Below, in pieces: positions 1 through 5,986 of a DNA stretch of 6,036 bases; within the stretch, counting starts at the first letter, position 1; the number at the start of each line of letters is the position of its first letter. Made by a program: the position numbers and the translations under genes. The notes under the pieces are model-generated. The model searched no databases, was not told where the DNA came from, and saw only the letters and a program-made list of their open reading frames with translations. This DNA comes from an uncultured Pseudomonadota bacterium (GTDB taxonomy: Bacteria > Pseudomonadota > Gammaproteobacteria > Burkholderiales > Usitatibacteraceae): positions 1-6,036 of the forward strand of contig CAMPHL010000175.1 in NCBI GenBank assembly GCA_946885905.1. The letters run 5' to 3'.

Positions 1-1
1 C

Positions 2-298
2 ATGATCGACGGCAAGGAAGACGTCGTGATCGTCGACGTGCGCTTCCCGACCGACTACCGCAAGTCGCACATCCCCGGGGCCGTGAACCTGCCCAAGGGC
101 AAGTGGCAGACCGGCGCGGGCCTGTCGAAGGAGAAGCCGAACGTCCTCTACTGCTACAACCAGACCTGCCACATGGCCGCCGAGGCGGCGCTCGAGCTGC
201 TCGCGCAGGGCTACCCGGTGGTCGAGATGGAAGGCGGCTTCGCGGCGTGGGAGGCGAACGGCTCCCCGGTCGAGGCCACCCAATCCCGGGCGGCTTGA
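2..298 (+). CDS. Rhodanese-like domain protein (5' end probably outside the window)
   Basis: The 98 visible residues form most of a single rhodanese domain: a DVR strand at 12-14, the HIPGAVNLP motif at 23-31, the active-site loop beginning at Cys51 (CYNQTCH, 51-57), and the closing EMEGGFAAW motif at 75-83. Rhodaneses move sulfane sulfur through a cysteine persulfide, for example from thiosulfate to a thiol acceptor, and this domain has no signal peptide in the visible part. In classical loops an Arg usually sits five residues after the catalytic Cys; here that place holds Cys56. An ATG lies at base 2, but the usual N-terminal helix of the domain is missing, so the true start is probably upstream of the window. 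The stop lies 10 nt before the DoxX start. It could be a sulfurtransferase, or a sulfur carrier or phosphatase-like relative; the family call is secure, the substrate unknown. Confidence 0.88.
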   Translation: MIDGKEDVVIVDVRFPTDYRKSHIPGAVNLPKGKWQTGAGLSKEKPNVLYCYNQTCHMAAEAALELLAQGYPVVEMEGGFAAWEANGSPVEATQSRAA

Positions 299-303
299 GG
301 AGG
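296..303 (+). promoter_or_regulatory. Ribosome binding site of the DoxX gene
   Basis: GGAGG at 299-303 stands 5 nt before the ATG at 309 and directly follows the TGA stop of the rhodanese gene. This supports that start and suggests the two genes are translated from one message. Confidence 0.75.
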
Positions 304-308
304 CGGCC

Positions 309-749
309 ATGATCGACAAGCGCACGGCGCCCTTCGGGGCGCTTCTGCTCCGCGTCTGCCTCGGGGCCATGTTCCTGATGCACAGCCTGTACCTCAAGCT
401 CGTCGTCTTCACGCTGCCCGGCACGGTCAAGTTCTTCGAATCGCTCGGGCTGCCGGGCTTCGCAACGCACCTCACCATCGCGGTCGAGGCGGTGGGCGGC
501 CTCATGCTGGTCGCCGGGTTCAAGACGCGCTACGCCGCGGCGGCGCTGCTGCCCGTGCTGCTCGGCGCCACCTGGGTGCACTGGAAGAACGGGTGGCTCT
601 TCACCAACGCGGGCGGCGGCTGGGAATACCCGCTCTTCCTCGCCGCGGCCACCGTGGTCCAGGCGCTGCTCGGCGACGGCGCGTACTCCGTGGGTGCTAG
701 AGTGGCCCCCACGGAGGTGCCGCAATGGCAGGTGGCGACGCGAAGCTGA
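309..749 (+). CDS. DoxX family inner-membrane protein
   Basis: A 146-residue hydrophobic protein with about four membrane segments (roughly residues 9-30, 52-70, 74-91 and 105-122), the normal size and layout for the DoxX family. Family-like features are the first-helix pattern RVCLGAMFLMHSLYLK, Glu60 in the second helix, and the HWKNGWLF...GGWEYPL stretch at 91-109. DoxX proteins are small integral membrane proteins of poorly defined biochemistry; in Mycobacterium tuberculosis a DoxX protein works with a rhodanese (SseA) and superoxide dismutase in redox defence. A rhodanese gene lies directly upstream here. The ATG at 309 has a good ribosome binding site. The last 18 or so residues look unconserved and overlap the GST gene by 25 nt, in a different frame; the overlap also carries a hairpin over the GST ribosome binding site. 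Family call firm, function inferred. Confidence 0.88.
   Translation: MIDKRTAPFGALLLRVCLGAMFLMHSLYLKLVVFTLPGTVKFFESLGLPGFATHLTIAVEAVGGLMLVAGFKTRYAAAALLPVLLGATWVHWKNGWLFTNAGGGWEYPLFLAAATVVQALLGDGAYSVGARVAPTEVPQWQVATRS
686..716 (+). promoter_or_regulatory. Hairpin covering the GST ribosome binding site
   Basis: CTCCGTGGG at 686-694 pairs perfectly with CCCACGGAG at 708-716, a 9-bp stem with a 13-nt loop. The right arm contains GGAG (713-716), the core of the ribosome binding site GGAGGT (713-718), which is 6 nt before the GST ATG at 725. The stem lies inside the translated end of the DoxX gene, so a ribosome finishing DoxX (stop at 749) would have to open it. The pairing is seen directly; its regulatory role is inference. 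Confidence 0.5.
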
Positions 750-1378
750 TCCTCTACGGCGACAGGGACCTCACCAGCCCCTACGTGACGTCGGTGGCCG
801 TCGCGCTCGCCGAGAAGGGGCTGGTCTACGAGCTGCGCCGCGTCGACCTGAACAGGAAGGAGAACCTCGACGACACGTATCGCACGCGCTCGCTCACCGC
901 GCGCGTGCCGGCGCTCACCCACGGCGAGTTCTCGCTGTCCGAGTCCTCGGCGATCGACGAATACCTCGAGGAAGCCTTCCCGCCGCCGAAGTACGCGCCG
1001 ATCTACCCGCGCGATCCGCAGAAACGCGCGCGCGCCCGGCAGGTCCAAGCCTGGGTGAGAAGCGACCTGATGCCGATCCGCATCGAGCGCAACACCACGG
1101 TGGTGTTCTTCGGCGCGCGCCTGAAGCCCCTGTCGGCCGAGGCGCAGGAGTCGGCCTCGCGCCTGTTCACCGCGGTCGAGACGCTGCTTCCGGCCGGCGC
1201 CGAGAACCTCTTCGGCGAATGGTGCATCGCGGACACCGACCTCGCCCTGATGCTGAACCGCCTCGCGATGCACGAGGACGTGATGCCTGACCGCCTGGTG
1301 CGCTACGCCAGGAACCAGTGGGCACGGCCCTCGGTCAAGGCGTGGCTCGCGCTCGATCGGGAAAGGACGCCGGCGTGA
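725..1378 (+). CDS. yfcF: Glutathione S-transferase, YfcF-like
   Basis: The 217-residue product has GST architecture: an N-terminal thioredoxin-like domain (about 6-85) and a C-terminal helical domain (about 95-210). Visible landmarks are Ser18 in SPY (18-20), the cis-proline Pro62 after Val61, the glutathione gamma-glutamyl motif ESSAI (73-77), and the helix-capping stretch GEWCIADTDLALM (164-176). Long stretches (RARARQVQAW, RSDLMPIR, NLFGEWCIADTDLALM) match what I recall of Escherichia coli YfcF, which is of nearly the same length and has glutathione transferase and peroxidase activity. It is expected to be cytosolic and to act in peroxide or electrophile defence. The ATG at 725 is preceded by GGAGGT, lies inside the end of the DoxX gene, and its own stop overlaps the next start. 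I did not run an alignment; the family is certain and the YfcF assignment likely. Confidence 0.92.
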   Translation: MAGGDAKLILYGDRDLTSPYVTSVAVALAEKGLVYELRRVDLNRKENLDDTYRTRSLTARVPALTHGEFSLSESSAIDEYLEEAFPPPKYAPIYPRDPQKRARARQVQAWVRSDLMPIRIERNTTVVFFGARLKPLSAEAQESASRLFTAVETLLPAGAENLFGEWCIADTDLALMLNRLAMHEDVMPDRLVRYARNQWARPSVKAWLALDRERTPA

Positions 1379-1998
1379 CCGGGGCGGAGTTGGGAGTGCT
1401 GCAGTCGGTGGCGCTCGCCTCGCTGCTCGCGTGGGCGAGCGGCATGCGCCTCTACATGGTGGTCTTCGCCGTGGGCCTCGCAGGCTACCTGGACTACGTG
1501 GACCTGCCGAAGGGGCTCGAGGTGCTGCAGCACCCCTGGGTCATCGGCGCGGCCGGCTTCATGCTCGCGATCGAGTTCCTGGCCGACAAGGTCCCTGCGA
1601 TCGACTCGGCGTGGGACGCCATCCACACCTTCATCCGCATTCCCGCCGGCGCGCTGCTCGCCGCGGGCGCGACCGGGGACAGCCTCACGGCGCTCACCGT
1701 GGCCGCGGGGATCCTCGGCGGCACGATCACGGCGGGCACGCATTTCGCCAAGGCGGGCGGGCGCGCGGTGATCAACACCTCGCCCGAGCCGGTCTCGAAC
1801 TGGGGAGCCTCCTTCACGGAAGACGCGCTCGTCCTCTCGGGGACCTGGCTGGCTTTCGCCCATCCGCTCGTTTTCCTGCTCCTGCTGCTTCTTTTCCTCC
1901 TTATGCTGGTATGGTTGATACCCAAGGTGTGGCGGGGCGTCAGGGCCGTGGTGAACCGCCTGTCCGGCCCGCGCCAGGTTCCCTCGCCGGGCGCTTGA
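1375..1998 (+). CDS. DUF4126 family membrane protein
   Basis: I place the start at the GTG at 1375, giving 207 residues: it forms a GTGA overlap with the GST stop, and GAAAGGA (1361-1367) lies 7 nt before it. An in-frame ATG at 1318 would add 19 residues that are only GST coding sequence read in another frame. The protein is hydrophobic with several membrane segments (about 8-40, 54-70, 90-122, 151-182). DUF4126-like features are ASGMRLY (21-27), the DKVPAIDSAWDAIHTFIRIP stretch (71-90), and NTSPEPVSNW followed by ED (134-150). A leucine/phenylalanine run (167-178) forms the last helix, and the tail is basic and likely cytoplasmic. The biochemical role of the family is unknown. Operon context with rhodanese, DoxX and GST genes suggests a membrane or stress-related role, but this is weak inference. 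Confidence 0.85.
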   Translation: MTGAELGVLQSVALASLLAWASGMRLYMVVFAVGLAGYLDYVDLPKGLEVLQHPWVIGAAGFMLAIEFLADKVPAIDSAWDAIHTFIRIPAGALLAAGATGDSLTALTVAAGILGGTITAGTHFAKAGGRAVINTSPEPVSNWGASFTEDALVLSGTWLAFAHPLVFLLLLLLFLLMLVWLIPKVWRGVRAVVNRLSGPRQVPSPGA

Positions 1999-2023
1999 CG
2001 CCTTCCGGGGCGGCAAACAGAAT
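1995..2023 (+). promoter_or_regulatory. Candidate sigma70 promoter for the TRAP transporter genes
   Basis: TTGACG at 1995-2000 (five of six consensus bases) is followed after exactly 17 nt by CAGAAT at 2018-2023 (four of six). Transcription would start near 2030, leaving a leader of about 58 nt before the ATG at 2088. The -35 box overlaps the TGA stop of the DUF4126 gene. The region 2013-2060 is clearly less GC-rich than its surroundings, as expected for a promoter. No operator is evident. Confidence 0.5.
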
Positions 2024-2074
2024 CAGTGACAAGCAAGCTTCACAAGACAAGTTTCAGGCCGGCATTCCATTCCC

Positions 2075-2080
2075 AGGAGG
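2075..2080 (+). promoter_or_regulatory. Strong ribosome binding site of the TAXI binding protein
   Basis: AGGAGG lies 7 nt before the ATG at 2088, close to the ideal sequence and spacing. It fixes the start of the binding protein and contrasts with the poor site of the permease gene downstream. Confidence 0.85.
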
Positions 2081-2087
2081 AGTTCCC

Positions 2088-3035
2088 ATGAAGACCGTTC
2101 GTGTCTCGAGGCTCGCCGTCATTGCGGCGGGCGTGGCGCTGTCGCTTCCCGCGGCCGCGCAGCAGGTGACGATGATGACCGGGCCGCAGGGCGGCTCGTG
2201 GGTGCCGCTGGGCGGGGCGCTCAAGAACATGTGGGAGAAGGCGGTCCCGGGCCTGCAGATGACCGTCACGCCCGGCGCGGGCGTGGCCAACGTCCGCGGC
2301 GTCGACGAGGGCAAGGCGCAGCTGGGCTTCGCCAACTCCTCGAGCACCGTGGACGGGCTCGCGGGGCGGGCGCCGTATCCCAAGAAGGTGACCAAGGTCT
2401 GCCAGGTCGCGAACCTGTATCCGCAGTATTTCCAGGTCGCCGCGCTGGCCGACTCGGGCGTGAGCTCGTACAAGGACCTCAAGGGCAAGGCGGTCGTGAC
2501 CCAGCCCAAGGGCAACACCGCCGAGACGCTCACCGAGGCGATCCTCAAGGCCAACGGCATGAGCTACCAGTCGCTTTCGAAGATGAACTTCCAGGCTTCG
2601 TACAACGACGCGGTCGCGATGATGAAGGACGGGCACGTCCAGGTGATGACGATGGGCACCACGGCGCCGGCCTCCGCGATCATGGACCTCGCCTCCGCGC
2701 GCGACGTGAAGCTGGTGCCCGTGGACGACAAGACCATGGCCGAGATGAACAAGCAGAACCCGGGGTACATCAAGCGCATCATCAAGGCCGGCACCTATCC
2801 CAAGCAGGACAAGGACGTGCCGGTGATCGGCTACTCCACGCACATCGTTGCCGCGTGCGACCTGCCCGAGGACGTGGTCTACAAGATCACCAAGGCCATG
2901 GCCGAGCACGTGGACGACATGGCCGCGGTGGTGAAGCCCATCGCGGGGCTCACGCCCAAGGACATGGCCGTCGACATCGGCGTGCCGTTCCACAAGGGCG
3001 CGCAGAAGTACTACAAGGAAAAGGGCGTTCTCTAG
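2088..3035 (+). CDS. TAXI family TRAP transporter solute-binding protein
   Basis: A 315-residue protein beginning with a clear Sec signal peptide: basic residues (Arg5, Arg8), a hydrophobic core (9-20), and a likely signal-peptidase cut after PAAA at Ala24. The mature part shows the TAXI (TRAP-associated extracytoplasmic immunogenic) pattern: TGPQGGSWVPLG (31-42), the AQLGFANSSS region (77-86), SSYKDLKGKAVV (126-137) and GNTAETL (142-148). It should bind an organic anion in the periplasm and deliver it to the membrane subunit encoded 53 nt downstream. TAXI proteins have been linked to substrates such as glutamate and 2-oxoglutarate-like acids, but the ligand here cannot be inferred. Two cysteines remain in the mature protein (105 and 257) and could form a disulfide; that is a guess. 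Several in-frame codons lie upstream of 2088, but only this ATG has a strong ribosome binding site and a signal peptide. Confidence 0.93.
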   Translation: MKTVRVSRLAVIAAGVALSLPAAAQQVTMMTGPQGGSWVPLGGALKNMWEKAVPGLQMTVTPGAGVANVRGVDEGKAQLGFANSSSTVDGLAGRAPYPKKVTKVCQVANLYPQYFQVAALADSGVSSYKDLKGKAVVTQPKGNTAETLTEAILKANGMSYQSLSKMNFQASYNDAVAMMKDGHVQVMTMGTTAPASAIMDLASARDVKLVPVDDKTMAEMNKQNPGYIKRIIKAGTYPKQDKDVPVIGYSTHIVAACDLPEDVVYKITKAMAEHVDDMAAVVKPIAGLTPKDMAVDIGVPFHKGAQKYYKEKGVL

Positions 3036-3053
3036 CCGCGCGGCCCAGCTGAG

Positions 3054-3079
3054 AAGGGGCGGCGCGAGCCGCCCCTTTT
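3054..3079 (+). terminator. Terminator-like hairpin between the binding protein and permease genes
   Basis: AAGGGGCGGC (3054-3063) and GCCGCCCCTT (3068-3077) form a perfect 10-bp stem closed by the tetraloop GCGA, a stable GNRA type, followed by TTTT at 3076-3079. The T run is short, so termination is probably partial. It lies inside the 53-nt gap between the two TRAP genes, 18 nt after the binding protein stop and 9 nt before the permease ATG. It could reduce readthrough into the permease gene and also protect the 3' end of the binding protein message. Confidence 0.7.
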
Positions 3080-3088
3080 CGTGACGGC

Positions 3089-5026
3089 ATGTCCGAGACC
3101 GTTCCGCAAGTCGTTTCCGACGAGAAGGCCGCGACCGCGCCGCAGGCGCGCGTCCTCGCGTGGCTGGTCACGCTCATCGCGGTGGCGATGTCGCTCTACC
3201 ACATGTACGTCGCCGCCTTCGGCCCGCCCGAGGCGGTGATCTTCCGCGGGACGCACTTCCTCTTCGCGATCACGCTCGTCTTCATCCTCTACCCGCTCAT
3301 GCCGGGCCGGCGCGCGGCCTGGCGCATCGCCGACTTCGTCCTGCTGGTTGCCGGGTGGGCGGTCGTGCTGCACATCTTCGTCAACTACGACTACTTCATC
3401 AATCGCATCATCTACATCGACGATCTCACGGCGTGGGACAAGTTCTACGCCGTGGTTTCGATCATCGTGGTGCTGGAGGGGACCCGTCGCGTCATAGGCC
3501 TGGCGCTGCCGCTCACGGCGCTGGCCTTCCTCACCTACGCGATCTTCTTCACCCAGGTGCGCACGCCGGTGCTCCTCGAGCAGCTCTACCTGTCCACCGA
3601 GGGCATCTGGGGCTCGACGCTCGGCGTCTCGGCGAGCTACGTGATGCTCTTCGTGGTCTTCGGCGCGTTCATGGAGAAGAGCGGTACCGGGCAGCTCTTC
3701 ATGGATTTCGCGATGTCGATCACGGGCCACACCGCCGGCGGCCCCGGGAAGGTCGCCGTGGTGTCCTCGAGCCTCTTCGGCACGGTTTCCGGCAGCGCGG
3801 TCGCCAACGTGATGGTCGACGGCCCGATCACGATCCCGCTCATGAAGCGCACGGGCTTCCGCCCGCCGTTCGCCGCCGCCGTGGAGTCGGTGGCCTCCAC
3901 CGGTGGGCAGCTCATGCCGCCGGTCATGGGCGCGGCCGCCTTCGTGATGGCCGAGTTCCTCGTGGTGCCGTACGCGACCGTGGCGCTCTGGGCGCTGATT
4001 CCGGCGGTGCTCTACTACATCGCCGTCTTCTACGCGGTGCACTTCGAGGCGAAGCGCTGGGGCCTCGCCGGCGTGCCCAAGTCCCAGCTGCCGACCTTCC
4101 TCCACGTGATGGCGGAGCGCGGGCACCTTTTCGCGCCGATCATGGTGGTGCTGGTGGGGTTGATTCTGGGCTACTCGGCGCCGCTTTGCGCGCTGGCGGG
4201 TGCGCTCGCATGCCTGCCGGTGGCGCTGATGCGGGCGAGCACGCGCAAGGACATCGGCTGGATCAACGTCGTGGACGCGCTCGTCGACGGCGCCAGGAAC
4301 ACCCTCGCCGTCGCGATGGCGTGCGCCTGCGCCGGCATCGTGATCGGGGCGGTCACGATCACGGGGCTCGGCATCGTCTTCACGCAGGTCGTGATCACGC
4401 TCTCGCAGAACTCCCTGGTGCTGGCGCTGGTCTTGACCGCCATGGCCGGCATCATCCTCGGCATGGGAATGCCCACCACCCCCGCCTACATCGTGATGGT
4501 GTCGCTGCTGGTGCCCGCGATCATCAAGCTGGGCGCGATCCCGCCCGCGGCGCACATGTTCGCCTTCTACTTCGCGATCCTCTCGGCTATCACCCCGCCG
4601 GTGGCACTTGCCGTGTTCGCCGCGGCGGCGCTCGCGAAGGCCGACATGTGGAAGACCGGATGGGAGGCGCTGCGCATGGCCGCCCCCGCCTTCATCGTTC
4701 CCTTCATGTTCGTCTACGAGCCGGCGCTCCTCACCATCGGCGATCCGGGGATCGTCGCCTGGCGCTTCTTCGCTTCGTGCGTGGGTGTGGTCTGCCTCGC
4801 CGCGGGCCTGCAGGGCTACCTCATGGGGATCGCCCGGCCGTGGGAGCGGGGGGTGCTGCTGGCCGCGGCCTTCTGCCTCATCAAGCCCGACGTGGTCACC
4901 GATCTCCTGGGCTTCGGGTTGATGGCGGTCGCGCTGGCCGCCCAGAAGCTACGTCCCCGGGTGTATCGGGATCCATCCATCGTGGATCCCATGGCAGGCG
5001 ACGCTCGCCCCGTCGAACGGCAGTAG
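3089..5026 (+). CDS. TRAP transporter permease, fused small and large membrane subunits (TAXI type)
   Basis: A 645-residue integral membrane protein with DctQ-like and DctM-like parts fused. The N-terminal part (about 22-150) has the small-subunit helices; the large-subunit part (about 160-545) carries the family motifs SSSLFGTVSGSAVANVMVDG (226-245), TGGQLMPPVMGAAAF (271-285), GMGMPTTPAYI (458-468) and AILSAITPPVALAVFAAAAL (496-515). Two or three further hydrophobic segments (about 556-580, 587-597, 602-618) form a C-terminal extension, as in many 4TM/12TM fusions. It should import the ligand delivered by the TAXI protein, driven by an ion gradient (Na+ or H+), across the inner membrane. The ATG at 3089 has no recognisable ribosome binding site: the preceding bases are the terminator arm and TTTTCGTGACGGC. 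I find no better start downstream. The last 78 bp overlap the convergent ABC ATPase gene. No substrate can be assigned. Confidence 0.93.
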   Translation: MSETVPQVVSDEKAATAPQARVLAWLVTLIAVAMSLYHMYVAAFGPPEAVIFRGTHFLFAITLVFILYPLMPGRRAAWRIADFVLLVAGWAVVLHIFVNYDYFINRIIYIDDLTAWDKFYAVVSIIVVLEGTRRVIGLALPLTALAFLTYAIFFTQVRTPVLLEQLYLSTEGIWGSTLGVSASYVMLFVVFGAFMEKSGTGQLFMDFAMSITGHTAGGPGKVAVVSSSLFGTVSGSAVANVMVDGPITIPLMKRTGFRPPFAAAVESVASTGGQLMPPVMGAAAFVMAEFLVVPYATVALWALIPAVLYYIAVFYAVHFEAKRWGLAGVPKSQLPTFLHVMAERGHLFAPIMVVLVGLILGYSAPLCALAGALACLPVALMRASTRKDIGWINVVDALVDGARNTLAVAMACACAGIVIGAVTITGLGIVFTQVVITLSQNSLVLALVLTAMAGIILGMGMPTTPAYIVMVSLLVPAIIKLGAIPPAAHMFAFYFAILSAITPPVALAVFAAAALAKADMWKTGWEALRMAAPAFIVPFMFVYEPALLTIGDPGIVAWRFFASCVGVVCLAAGLQGYLMGIARPWERGVLLAAAFCLIKPDVVTDLLGFGLMAVALAAQKLRPRVYRDPSIVDPMAGDARPVERQ

Positions 5027-5986
5027 GTCGGGCCGCACCTCGCGGCATTTTTCGCGCGCGTGGGGGCAGCGCGGGTTGAACGTGCATCCCGTGGGCGGGT
5101 CGAGCGGATTGGGCACCTCGCCCGCGACCGGCGTGCGCGCCTTGCCCGACATGGTGATGTCCGGGATCGCGCTCTGCAGCATGCGCGTGTAGGGGTGCAG
5201 GGGCCTATCGAAGAGCGTCTTCGTGTCCGCGATCTCGACGATGCGCCCGAGGTACATCACGCCCACGCGCGTCGAGATGTGCGACACCACGGCGAGGTTG
5301 TGCGAGATGAAGAGGTAGGTGAGCCCGTGCTCGCGCTGCAGGTCCTTCATGAGGTTGAGGATCTGCGCCTGCACCGACACGTCCAGCGCGCTGGTGGGCT
5401 CGTCGCACACGAGGAACTCGGGATTGGAGGAAAGGGCGCGCGCGATGGAGATGCGCTGGCGCTGTCCGCCCGAGAACTCGTGCGGGTACTTCTCGTCGTC
5501 CTGGGCCGAGAGCCCCACGTCGGTGAGGAGCTCGCCCACGCGCCGCCGGATCGCCGCGCCTTCCTTGATGAGGTCGTGCGAGCGGATCGGCTCGGCGACG
5601 ATCTTCGAGACCCGCCAGCGCGGATTCAGGCTCGCGTACGGGTCCTGGAAGATCATCTGGAAACGCCGCCGCAAGCCGAGCATCTCGGAGCGGCTCGATA
5701 TCGCGCCCATGTCGGCGCCGTCGAAGACGACGCGGCCGCGCGAAGGCGCGTAGAGGCCGCAAATGAGCCGCGCGACCGTGGACTTGCCGCAGCCCGATTC
5801 GCCCACGAGCGAGAGCGTCTCGCCGCGGTTGATGCTGAAGCTCACGCCGTCCACGGCCTTCAGGAGCTGCCGCGGCGCGCCCTCGATCACGCGGTTAAGC
5901 CACGGGCGCGACACGTCGAAGTCCTTGGCGAGGTCCTCGACTGCGAGGAGCGTTCTTCCTTCGCTCGGTTTTCCCGCCTCAGCCAT
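4949..5986 (-). CDS. OppF/DppF-type ABC transporter ATP-binding protein
   Basis: A 345-residue ATPase with a complete nucleotide-binding domain: Walker A GESGCGKST (62-70), Q-loop Gln114 in MIFQDPYASLNP, signature SGGQRQR (172-178), Walker B FLVCDEP with Asp195 and Glu196, and switch His229. The C-terminal oligopeptide-transporter extension (HPYTRML 264-270; about 285-331) keeps four cysteines (301, 307, 314, 331); in related DppD/DppF-type proteins these ligate a 4Fe-4S cluster. The inserted segment SRPWLNRVIEG (26-36) before the NBD core is typical of proteobacterial members. It would power import of di- or oligopeptides, or possibly nickel or another small solute, on the cytoplasmic face with a DppD-type partner, whose end overlaps this start by 8 nt. 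The ATG at 5986 follows an AAGGTGG-like ribosome binding site. The last 14 residues, after the conserved ACH, are coded in the overlap with the TRAP permease gene. Confidence 0.93.
   Translation of the reverse strand: MAEAGKPSEGRTLLAVEDLAKDFDVSRPWLNRVIEGAPRQLLKAVDGVSFSINRGETLSLVGESGCGKSTVARLICGLYAPSRGRVVFDGADMGAISSRSEMLGLRRRFQMIFQDPYASLNPRWRVSKIVAEPIRSHDLIKEGAAIRRRVGELLTDVGLSAQDDEKYPHEFSGGQRQRISIARALSSNPEFLVCDEPTSALDVSVQAQILNLMKDLQREHGLTYLFISHNLAVVSHISTRVGVMYLGRIVEIADTKTLFDRPLHPYTRMLQSAIPDITMSGKARTPVAGEVPNPLDPPTGCTFNPRCPHAREKCREVRPDLLPFDGASVACHGIHDGWIPIHPGT
4968..4990. repeat. Perfect inverted repeat in the convergent overlap
   Basis: GGGATCCA (4968-4975) and TGGATCCC (4983-4990) are perfect 8-bp inverted copies around a 7-nt spacer. 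The repeat lies inside the region coding on both strands, ending 36 nt before the permease stop and starting 17 nt from the ABC stop. Neither strand has a T run after it, so it is not a classical intrinsic terminator, but it could form a hairpin in both messages. Function unknown. Confidence 0.5.

Noticed and set aside
1..749. Thiosulfate:quinone oxidoreductase (DoxDA type) formed by rhodanese and DoxX
   Set aside because: The DoxX protein is the short bacterial DoxX type, and nothing in it identifies a DoxD/DoxA enzyme. Adjacency to a rhodanese alone does not support that activity.
530..1273. A 247-codon antisense open frame across DoxX and GST genes
   Set aside because: Arg/Glu/Val-rich low-complexity translation, no recognisable domain, and two well-supported genes on the opposite strand.
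1318..1374. ATG at 1318 as the start of the DUF4126 gene
   Set aside because: The 19 extra residues coincide with GST coding sequence and there is no membrane or family feature. GTG at 1375 has a ribosome binding site and a 4-nt overlap.
1887..1915. Possible extended -10 element (TGGTATGGT) near the end of the DUF4126 gene
   Set aside because: The -35 position is poor (GCTTCT) and the AT-richer bases are explained by the Leu/Phe-rich last membrane helix. The pair at 1995-2023 is better.
1431..2087. A long N-terminal extension of the TAXI binding protein reading through the DUF4126 gene
   Set aside because: The extension is the out-of-frame reading of the DUF4126 gene and would bury the signal peptide. 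The ATG at 2088 has AGGAGG at the right spacing.
3032..4555. A 507-codon open frame on the - strand opposite the TRAP permease gene
   Set aside because: It reads as a low-complexity string of Arg, His, Asp, Glu and Gly with no domain. This is the expected shadow of a GC-rich membrane protein gene on the other strand.
3160..5079. A 639-codon open frame on the + strand in another frame of the permease gene
   Set aside because: The product is Arg/Gly/His-rich with no motif, while the overlapping frame encodes a full TRAP permease with all family motifs.
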